Assembly (NCBI GenBank): GCA_021029095.1
Contig: JAJOHG010000514.1
Span: 1-15,893, forward strand
Source: Phellopilus nigrolimitatus
Taxonomy: Eukaryota > Basidiomycota > Agaricomycetes > Hymenochaetales > Hymenochaetaceae
DNA length: 15,893 bases
Direction of reading: 5' to 3'
The notes below the pieces were generated by a model, which made no database searches, was not told the origin of the DNA, and saw only the letters and a list, made by a program, of their open reading frames with translations. Made by a program: the position numbers and the translations under genes. Shown here piece after piece: positions 9,775 to 15,893 of this stretch (its first letter is position 1; every line of letters starts with the position of its first letter).

Positions 9775-10483
9775 ATGGTATGGTAGCTTCTGTCGATTGG
9801 GGCGGGCCGTACTGATATGCTTTGATTCTCGTACAGTCTACAACCGCTCGTCGCCGCCTGATTCGTGACTTCAAGCGCCTTTCCACTGACCCGCCGGGTG
9901 GCATCTCTGGGAGCCCGTGTCCGGACAACATCATGCTATGGAACGCTGTCATATTTGGACCAGGTGTGCACTGTGTCTCCCCAACCCGCTGTCTTGCGAG
10001 CTAAAGCATGCCCATAACCCCTTTCCTGCCTGCCTTCTGACATTCTTAGCCGAAACACCCTTTGAAGACGGAACGTTCAAGTTACTGCTTACATTCGACG
10101 AGAGCTATCCGAACAAGCCGCCGACTGTGAAGTTCCTCTCCCGCATGTTCCACCCGAACGTGTACGCAAACGGGGAGCTGTGTCTGGACATCCTGCAGAA
10201 CCGTTGGAGCCCGACATACGACGTCGCCGCTATCCTGACGAGTATACAAAGTCTGCTGCACGATCCGAACCCGAACAGGTACGTTGGATACTCATGCTGT
10301 TGTTCCACTGTGAGGAGTCTGACACGCCTTGTTCTTTTACAAAGCCCTGCAAATGCCGAAGCTGCCCAACTGTACCGCGAAAACCTGAAGGAGTACGTTC
10401 GCCGCGTGAAAGCGACCGTGGAGGAGTCGTGGATGGATCCTGATGACGAAGATAACGCTCAGGATGGTACTTCGCAGTCGTGA
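9775..10483 (+). CDS. RAD6: Ubiquitin-conjugating enzyme E2 Rad6/Ubc2
   Basis: Rad6/Ubc2 transfers ubiquitin to histone H2B with Bre1, to PCNA with Rad18 (post-replication repair) and to N-degron substrates with Ubr1. Exons: 9775-9777 (the ATG alone), 9837-9963, 10050-10278 and 10345-10483, giving 165 residues; introns are 59, 86 and 66 bp and intron 1 has a TACTGAT branch site. The product starts [16 protein letters not shown]. It has the HPN motif at 78-80 and the active-site Cys88 in NGELCLDIL, the same number as in yeast. It also has [20 protein letters not shown] and [20 protein letters not shown], and ends in a short acidic tail ([10 protein letters not shown]), as in many fungal Rad6 proteins. 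No catalytic residue is missing. Every splice junction falls where the conserved protein requires it, so the model is strong. Confidence 0.97.
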
Positions 10484-11217
10484 TCTTGATCTCGAATTCT
10501 TTGGCATTCGTGATGGCGAGTTTGCTCATTGATTGTCCCGTCACTATCGGCTCTCTGGGGAGGGGTTGTTGTTGTTGTACGCGGCATACGTTGTCTGTTT
10601 TCTTCATGCTTTCTAGCGGTGGACATGTCGGGTCTCTTGGTTTGTTTCCGTGATTCTGAAGTCTCTCTGTTTGGAAGCACAGTCTTTTACTCCCTACACC
10701 CTGCATAATGTTACCCCATTGTTCGCCTCGCTCCATCCTGCATCCCTGTAATCCTATATATTTGAAATACCCGAACTTTTTTACACTTACTCGTCACAAC
10801 TCGCATTTGTAACTCGGCTCTGTTGATTCTCCTTCGTAGTTCTAGCCCATTGCATGATTGTCATAAATCGTATCCGCCTTGTCTCGCAAGACACGATCAA
10901 GTGAATGTGCGGTACAACAAGTGCAAGGTAAGTACGTTCACTTGTGGTCAAGAAGAGCGCACGGAAGATATGCAAAACTATCGCGCAAGGCGGGAGCCGG
11001 TAGTCAATTGTAAGCCACATAAAGTATACCTCGGGAATGGGAAATGATCGCGACGTCAGCACGCGGTACAGATCAGCAAATCGACCATGTTTGGAAACTC
11101 GTTCGCACGACTGCTAAAACGCGTCCGTCAACGGAACTCGACTTCAGATTAATTTTTTGCGTCCACATGATTTGATTATATTTCACAAGTATCAATCAGT
11201 GAAGGAGAACGTACAAA
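10484..11217. other. RAD6 3' flank and RPC9 promoter region
   Basis: 734 bp between two plus-strand genes. The first part should be the RAD6 3' UTR, and a TATATAT tract near 10755-10763 could be a positioning element for 3' end formation or a TATA box for a transcript I cannot see. The RPC9 leader ends in AGGAGAACGTACAAAATG, with A at -3, a good fungal start context. Open frames on both strands here are short and overlap each other. I see no RNA gene. Confidence 0.5.
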
Positions 11218-12076
11218 ATGTCGATGGAGGTCCGTCTGCCCTCGCAAATGTCTCAAAATAATTCCTCATTAAATCCTCAAACTACTGACAGGTGATCTCT
11301 CCGCGCTCTGCGCTCCTCTCCAATTACGAGGTCCTCACGCTCCTGCGCGAGCTCGAGAGCGAGCAGCTGGCGCGTCAAAAGACAGCACTGCGCGTCAAGA
11401 AGGAGGAAGACGAGCGCGTAGCTCTGGGCGCGTCTCAGCCGGACGCGCACGTCGCGAGCCAGGCGAGTCTTGTGCTGCAGGAAGATGTGTGCGAGAACCT
11501 CCGAACGGTCGAAGTCGAGGTGCGGTTCCCCTGGCTATTCAAAATTGGTGATGTCATTGATTGGAATTTCGGTGCACAGGCGATACAGTACCTCGCAGCA
11601 GACTACCAGCCCACGAAAGCGCAGTCCCCGGAGGCGATTACACAGCTCGTACGCGCGCTCGGCGCATACGAGCTCACCAAGGCGGAGAAGCTACAGATTG
11701 TCAACCTCGCACCGACAGAAGCTGTCGAGCTCTACGTCGTACGTGTCTCCCACTAGCTCGTTTATGATCAAACAAGTAAAGTGCTCAAACACTTCTATCT
11801 CTGCAGATTGTCGAAGAGATCGAAGACCGGCTTGGCGCGCACATGGAAGACGTGCTCCGCGACGTGAGCACTTCCCTGGCCGCACCTGTGCCGCCTTTGG
11901 GCAACTCCGTCACTGGGGCTGCAGATTCCAATGGGACCACGGCGTTTCCGGCGTCCGTCGGTGGCAAGATGGAAGAGGTTCGGCCGGGTTGGGAAGTCGA
12001 CGCGCCAGAAGATGAGTTCGATGACCACGGCGCCGGGGCAGGCGTCGAGGGAGATTTGGAGATGGATGATGATTGA
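11218..12076 (+). CDS. RPC17: RNA polymerase III stalk subunit Rpc9/Rpc17 (CRCP family)
   Basis: Rpc17 (human CRCP/RPC9) pairs with Rpc25/RPC8 to form the Pol III stalk used in initiation, in the nucleus. Exons: 11218-11229, 11292-11519, 11580-11738 and 11807-12076 (222 residues); introns are 62, 60 and 68 bp. The N-terminus M-S-M-E-V-I-S-P-R-S-A-L-L-S-N-Y-E-V matches the family start. A charged insert follows (residues about 30-70). The conserved core is ENLRTVEVE joined across intron 2 to AIQYLAADY, then LTKAEKLQIVNLAPTEAVEL joined across intron 3 to YVIVEEIEDRLG. The C-terminus is Pro/Gly-rich and then acidic (DLEMDDD). Intron 2 is 60 nt and has no stop in frame; I remove it because CRCP homologues run directly from one side to the other. 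A second in-frame ATG at 11224 would give a product starting MEV, closer to the animal form. Confidence 0.92.
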
Positions 12077-12785
12077 TTGTTAGGCCAATCGGGCGCGTGT
12101 GTAGAGCCTACACACAAGATCTCGTATGATTTGTTTTCTAGATTTTTTTTCTCCGCGTCTCTTCTGTTGTATCTGTCGTTGCTTAAATTATGTAATCCTC
12201 TTATTTTCAGTATTTACAGCGGAACAGCAAGCCTATCATAAAATGAGCGGCATTTGTTATGAATTATTAATATATTCAACCGACAGAAAAGCGAACCCGC
12301 AGTCACTGGAACAGACTAATTAGCAAAGTCGAACGTATCTCTTCTTCGTCACCAGCCGCTTCGCCAAAGGCCCCGCTAGACTTCAAAATTGGTAAATAAA
12401 AATTAATCATTCATCGTTCTCGTTACCGCCCATCAATGCTTTAAAAAAAGGGAGGATGTCAGTAATCGAGTAAAGGACACAGGAATAAAAGTGAAAACTC
12501 CCCATCGCACTGGGCCCATCGTTTGTCGTCGTTTGTCGGAAGCGCAACGCGCCATTCGCCTCGCGGGCGAGAGAACTCGTAATCTTCAGGGCCAGCGAAC
12601 CCAACTTGACCGGGAAGAGGAATGTGCTTCTAGATCAGGTGAAAACACGTCTCTGTCAGGCGTTGGACAACTACTAAGCGAAAATAGACAATTACTCATC
12701 TTTTTCGATGACTGTCAATCTGACCCACGAGCATTGGTATGTGAAACTAGAGACTACAAACCGTGTCAGTTATTCAGATCAAAAA
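12077..12785. other. RPC9 3' flank and outer edge of a repeat array
   Basis: The first ~250 bp are AT-rich 3' flank of RPC9. From about 12385 on, the sequence shows diverged pieces of the array described at 12786-14046, for example a TACTCATCTTTTTCGA block near 12693-12708. Between about 12480 and 12630 lies a more GC-rich block, treated separately. No gene is certain here. Confidence 0.45.
12407..12629 (-). pseudogene. Possible orphan exon or gene fragment
   Basis: On the minus strand a CTAG acceptor ending at 12630 opens onto a GC-richer block with two long open frames. One reads LGSLALKITSSLAREANGAL and on to a stop at 12407, ending in E-N-D-E. The other reads GQVGFAGPEDYEFSRPRGEW. I do not recognise either. 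The C-terminal END-E plus stop resembles the EKDE/EKDK endings of the neighbouring repeats, so this may be the source exon of the array or its oldest copy. It has no plausible start codon with promoter, so it is either an internal or terminal exon or a relic. Confidence is low. Confidence 0.25.
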
Positions 12786-12790
12786 TCAAA

Positions 12791-12906
12791 CCCGCCGAAC
12801 TCTAAGCCAATTAGTCATCAGAGAGGAAGGTGCCTCTTCCTCTTCTTCCGACCGATTGACCGAACCGGCGGGCCAATATATATAAAACACTCCACTTTTT
12901 CCGACA
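12791..12906. repeat. Array G block, copy 1
   Basis: Most diverged clear copy. It has CCAAT at 12807-12811, the GAGGAAGGTGCCTCTTCCTC core and an ATATATATAAAA tract at 12876-12887. On the minus strand it keeps an open frame reading EEEEEAPSSLMTNWLRVRRV, related to the frame in copy 3. Confidence 0.65.
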
Positions 12907-13040
12907 TACCGATCATTCAACGATGCTACAAAGAGGAATATTGAAAGAAAGAAAAAACCCTTGTCAGTCATCGATTATTGTCGATAAACTAAAATAAATC
13001 TCTCGTCTTTTTTTTCGTCTATGCCGCTCAATCCTGCATA

Positions 13041-13064
13041 AAAGGGGAACGTGTTAGTCATTCA
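13041..13064 (-). repeat. Array N block, copy 1 (splice-acceptor-like)
   Basis: The minus strand reads TGAATGACTAACACGTTCCC and then TTTTATGCAG, a branch-site and acceptor arrangement with the AG ending at 13034, followed by GATTGAGC. Confidence 0.6.
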
Positions 13065-13086
13065 TACGAAAACTAAGGAAAGGACA

Positions 13087-13203
13087 CGCCGGATCCTGTG
13101 CCAATCTGTCATTAGAGAGCAAGGTGCCTCTTCCTCTCCGCCGACTGACCGACCGGATCAGGCGAGTCCATATAAAAAACTACTCATCTTTTTCTAACAT
13201 CCT
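13087..13203. repeat. Array G block, copy 2
   Basis: Nearly identical to copy 3 over its first ~55 bp, from CGCCGGATCCTG through CATTAGAGAGCAAGGTGCC. CCAAT is at 13101-13105 and CATATAAAAAA at 13169-13179. A one-base length difference from copy 3 breaks the minus-strand frame kept in copies 1 and 3. Confidence 0.75.
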
Positions 13204-13304
13204 GAACCGTCAAGAATATTCATTCGTCAAACAATGCTGCAAGAGAGAATTGTCAGCCGTTGAAGTAAATCATAACAAATCACTTATTTTTTTCGATCCT
13301 GCGG

Positions 13305-13329
13305 AAAAGGGGAACGTGTTAGTCGTTCA
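13305..13329 (-). repeat. Array N block, copy 2 (splice-acceptor-like)
   Basis: The minus strand reads GAACGACTAACACGTTCCCC then TTTTCCGCAG, with the AG ending at 13299 and GATCGAAAAA beyond. Confidence 0.65.
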
Positions 13330-13575
13330 CATTAAAATAAAGAGGCTCATGTATAAAATGTACTCATCTTCTTCTGACATTCTCACCGCCAAAAACATTC
13401 GCGTTCGTTAAATAATGCTGCAAAATAAAACTTGTTAGGCACTGAAGATAAACAAAAAAAAAAAAATCACTTATCTTTTTCGGCTGCACCGCAAAAGAAA
13501 ATAATGTCAGTCACTGAAGATGAACGAAAACAATTTACTTATCTTTCTCGGCTGCGCAAGCTCGATCCCGCGCTG

Positions 13576-13600
13576 AAAAGGGAAACGTGTTAGTCATTCA
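13576..13600 (-). repeat. Array N block, copy 3 (splice-acceptor-like)
   Basis: The minus strand reads TGAATGACTAACACGTTTCC then CTTTTCAG, with the AG ending at 13573. The segment behind it (13572-13535) reads ARDRACAAEKDK and a TAA stop when joined in phase to the exon-like segment at 13773-13721. Confidence 0.65.
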
Positions 13601-13618
13601 CATTAAAACAGAAACGAA

Positions 13619-13738
13619 CCCGCCGGATCCTGAACCAATCAGTCATTAGAGAGCAAGGTGCCTCTTCCTCTCCGCCGACCGACCGACCTGACCGGCAGGC
13701 CCATATACAAATGTACTCACCTCGTTCTGACATTTTAA
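13619..13738. repeat. Array G block, copy 3
   Basis: Best match to copy 2. CCAAT is at 13635-13639 and a CATATACAAA tract near 13702. On the minus strand its edge carries a textbook GTGAGT donor at 13720-13715; in the other B-block copies the same site reads GATGAGT or is otherwise altered. Confidence 0.75.
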
Positions 13739-14077
13739 ACCGTGAAGGATACTTAACTCCACGCGGCTTGATACTGCGAAGAAACATATTGTTAGCCATT
13801 TATTTCAGGAGAGAATTACTGAAGAAAGACATTGCCGGTATAGATCGTGTGTTATCGGTCGTCTGCTCTTTCACAACTAAAACAAAAAAAAAAAAGCAGA
13901 AATCAGTGGAAGGCCTTGGACCACCTAGTCAGCGGAGAGGAAGGTGCCCCGCCACTAACAGTCCCGGTCCAGGCCCGTTACGGTTCAAGAATGAGAATGC
14001 AGAAGAAAACACTCATCTTTTTCGCCTGCGCCTCATTCCGATCCGCGCCCTCCTCTTCATTGAACCCTCTCTACTTA

Positions 14078-14223
14078 CCAGCTCCGCCTCCATCCCCAGC
14101 CGCGGCACCTCCCCCACTCGCCTCTCCTCAGCAACCCCAGCAACCCGGCATCGTTCCCCCTCCGCCTCCGTCCCCAGCCACGCCTTCGCCTACTCGCCCC
14201 TCCTCAACCGCCCCAGCAACCCG
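14078..14223 (-). repeat. Tandem duplication (~70 bp) across the kinase stop codon
   Basis: Copy 1 (14223-14156) and copy 2 (14147-14078) share CGGGTTGCTGGGG, GGCGAGT, GGCTGGGGA and GGAGGCGGAG in order, start to start 76 bp apart. Copy 1 encodes the kinase end GLLGRLRRGE and its TAG stop. Copy 2, in the frame homologous to the end, reads GLLGLLRRGEW with no stop there. Copy 2 lies in another frame relative to copy 1. A GTAAGT donor motif on the minus strand is at 14078-14073. Confidence 0.75.
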
Positions 14224-15843
14224 GCCACCGTCGTTTTCACGTCCTCCACGAACAGCGCCATTCCTGTCTTCGCTGGTGAGCGTGCCCTAGGCTCGGGCTC
14301 TCGCTCAATCGGAACCGTGAATATCCACACAGGATTCCTCGGTCGCCTCCACCTCGGTGTCTCAGGTGGAGACATCAGCGTTGGAATGGACATTGTCAAA
14401 GCCAGTTCCGGAACGCCGCTAAGCGCAAGACCGCGCAGACCGCGCCGTACTGCAAACTCCCGCAGCTCCGACAGATGCGTCTCGGCTTGTTTGACCTCCT
14501 CCGGCGAAAAGTCATCCGGGATCAAGCCAAGCGGATCAGGGATGCGTCGGGGAGCGGGCAGAGGAGGGGAATGACGGGGCAACTCCTCGATCAGCTCTGT
14601 GTCCACGCTGACGTCGGAATCTGCGGCGATACTGCTGATGTCCATGACGGCTGCAGATGCGCTGAGCGAGCTCATAGGATGATTCGTGTCATTTGTACGG
14701 CTGATACTCGTGACGGACAGAGGAGAGGAGTGATGCGGCAACTCCTCAACTGACTCTACGTTTGTGGGGACTTCAGCCTCTGCGGCGATACTGCTGATAT
14801 CCGTAACGGCGGCAGATGCGCTGAGCGAGCCCATAGAGTGTCCAGTATCATCCGAAACGTCCGATTGCAGCGACGTCGAAGCGGATGGCATCGGGGTGCT
14901 CTGTAGACTGGCGCATCCCCAAGACAGACCAGACAGACCACCCTCCCATTGAAGTGCAGGTGGTTCCTCGTCAACGGGCATCCTGAAGACCACCCGTGCG
15001 TCGCGCTCGCTCCATTCTTGACCAGGTGCGATCGGCTCAGCATCCTCGCCCTCGCGTTTGCCAGCAAACGCGTACAGGCCCGTCGTGAATCTGAGCTCTT
15101 CGTCGTCGTCGATGTCCACGAGCCCGAACTCTCCACTGGTGTCGAGAAGAACGTTCTTGTCTAGTTCTATGTTCGAAACGTCGGTGACGCTGGTCGGAGG
15201 CATCCACTCCTTTGGAACATCGTAGTCGCCACTCGCGACACGGATCCAGTCGATTCCCTCCAAGTACGCTGACTGTTTAGCGTCCTCAGCCTTCGCGCGC
15301 TTGTGCGGGTCTTTCTCCAGAAGGCTGCCGATGAAGTGCTTTGTATAGAAGTCCAGCTCCTGTTCATCCGGGAAGATCAACTTCTCGTGCATTGTCTTCA
15401 TATCGCTAGCATGGGCGTTCTGGCTTTCGAAGGGTCCGTATCCGGTTAGACACTCGAACACCATGCATCCGAGCGAGAACACGTCCGCCGGGAATCCGTA
15501 CTCTTGCTTCCGGATAACCTCTGGTGCCGTGTACCCAGGCGTGCCGCACGATCCAGTCGTGCCTTTGCCGTTGTCGAGCTGCACAGCCATACCGAAGTCC
15601 GCAAGGAGGGGACGTCCGCGGGCAGTGAGCAGGATATTCTCGGGCTTGATGTCCCTATGGACGATGCGCTGTTTCTTGAGAAACAGAAGCGCAAGTATCT
15701 AGACAAACGTCAGCTAAAGCTAAATGTGAGACATCGAAAGAAAGACCCACCAGTTCCGCAGCGATGCTTCTCACGTACGTCTCATCGAGCGGACCGTCAG
15801 CCCGCTCGATCGCATCCCACAAAGAGCCTCCCCTGGCGAGCTC
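14190..15843 (-). CDS. AGC-like Ser/Thr protein kinase (N-terminus beyond window)
   Basis: Two exons are visible, 15843-15751 and 15698-14190 (533 residues), joined in phase 0 across a 52-bp intron with a TAGCTGACG branch site. The first visible exon follows a CTTGCCTCAG acceptor, so the ATP-binding lobe lies off the window. Motifs in order: ELARGGSLWDAI; HRDIKPEN at 15659 onwards (catalytic Asp); DFG at 15599-15591; GSCGTPGYTAPEV with APE at 15527-15519; DVFSLGCMVFECLTGYGPFE; and a closing Arg in KDPHKRAKAEDA. The domain ends in AYLEGIDWIRV, like the GIDW end of AGC kinases. The catalytic residues seen are intact, so it should be active. The C-terminal ~300 residues are Ser/Pro/acidic and include a 53-residue duplication. 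It is not the full AGC hydrophobic-motif tail, and I cannot name a subfamily. The methionine at 15590 lies inside the DFG-M motif and is not the start. Confidence 0.88.
14563..14855 (-). repeat. 53-residue tandem duplication in the kinase tail
   Basis: Two copies, 159 bp apart, encode matching segments: MGSLSASAAVTDISSIAAEA ending in EELPHHSSPL, and MSSLSASAAVMDISSIAADS ending in EELPRHSPPL. The central SLSASAAVxDISSIAA core is nearly unchanged, with the flanks diverged. Both copies keep the reading frame. Confidence 0.85.
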
Positions 15844-15893
15844 CTGAGGCAAGAATCAGTACAATGCGACTCCATAAGAAAAGAGATGAACGT
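15844..15893 (-). other. 3' part of a kinase intron
   Basis: Minus-strand sequence entering the first visible kinase exon has a TACTGATTC branch site and a TTGCCTCAG acceptor ending at 15844. Its donor may be at or beyond the window edge. Confidence 0.6.

Larger units (their letters stand above)
12786..14046 (-). repeat. Diverged tandem array, period about 270-300 bp
   Basis: Three block types recur in the same order. The G block (CCAAT, then GGTGCCTCTTCCTC, then CATATAAAA on the plus strand) starts near 12791, 13087 and 13619, with a partial copy at 13928. The B block (TACTCATCTT...CTGACAT to AATGCTGCAA) lies near 12889, 13180, 13360 and 13711. The N block (GGGGAACGTGTTAGTCATTC) lies at 13041, 13305 and 13576. 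N blocks are 264 and 271 bp apart; the unit between the second and third N blocks lacks a G block. Read on the minus strand, the N and B blocks look like intron 3' ends (CTAAC or CTGAC, pyrimidines, CAG). The short segments behind them mostly end in a GAAAAAGATRAGTR-type motif. I know no repeat family of this kind. No transposase or reverse transcriptase remnant is visible. Confidence 0.7.

Noticed and set aside
13456..13466. Poly-A runs (also near 13886-13897) as retroposon tails
   Set aside because: They sit inside array units at the pyrimidine-tract position of the minus strand, and no target-site duplication or element body is visible.
12786..14046. CRISPR or satellite array
   Set aside because: Units are long, diverged and unequal with no constant short repeat and spacer pattern, and the host is eukaryotic.
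13711..14574. Long plus-strand frame of 287 codons over the array and the kinase end
   Set aside because: Its right half is antisense to the kinase tail and its left half crosses the repeats; composition is Ser/Pro/Arg shadow-like.
15588..15590. Methionine at 15590 as kinase start
   Set aside because: It is the residue after DFG; the frame runs open upstream through HRDIKPEN to a splice acceptor at 15699.

Overview
The window looks like nuclear DNA of a filamentous basidiomycete, probably an Agaricomycete (class is inference). The genes are dense and cut by many 48-125 bp GT-AG introns with CTRAC-type branch sites. The protein set is typical of fungi: an Rds1-like secreted ferritin-fold protein, Rad6/Ubc2, the Pol III stalk subunit Rpc9/Rpc17, and ELL-associated factor. 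There is no operon structure; neighbours are divergent or convergent and mostly unrelated housekeeping genes. All exon models were read by eye from phase, splice sites and remembered family conservation. No alignment or RNA evidence was available.

Layout. 1-1550 (minus): SERRATE/Ars2, cut by the left edge. 1551-3035: intergenic, nothing recognisable. 3036-3812 (minus): a one-exon NFKBIL1-like protein with an HPD-containing J-like C-terminus. It shares a 321-bp head-to-head promoter, holding a CACGTG E-box and two CCAAT elements, with the ELL-associated factor gene (4134-5749, plus, 5 exons). 6370-7935 (minus): Rds1-type ferritin-like secreted protein (4 exons) with a Pro-Ala-Ser heptad-repeat tail and a TATA box; a 5'-UTR intron is possible. 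8231-9774: long intergenic stretch with two small hairpins. 9775-10483 (plus): Rad6/Ubc2 E2 enzyme, whose first coding exon is only the ATG. 11218-12076 (plus): Rpc9/Rpc17 with a 12-nt first coding exon and a stop-free 60-nt intron. 14190-15843 (minus): C-terminal part of an AGC-like Ser/Thr kinase, cut by the right edge.

The most unusual part is 12.4-14.2 kb, between the convergent Rpc9 and kinase genes. It holds a diverged tandem array with a period near 270-300 bp. On the minus strand (the kinase's strand) each unit carries a branch site, a polypyrimidine tract and a 3' splice-site AG, followed by a very short exon-like segment. Most of these segments end in a Glu-Lys-Asp-Glu/Lys-like string at or near a stop. 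On the plus strand the same units show CCAAT and TATA-like elements. The kinase's own 3' end shows a second, ~70-bp tandem duplication that contains its stop codon, and its C-terminal tail has a 53-residue internal duplication. The whole kinase 3' side therefore appears to grow by tandem duplication. Whether the array makes alternative terminal exons, promoters or nothing is open.
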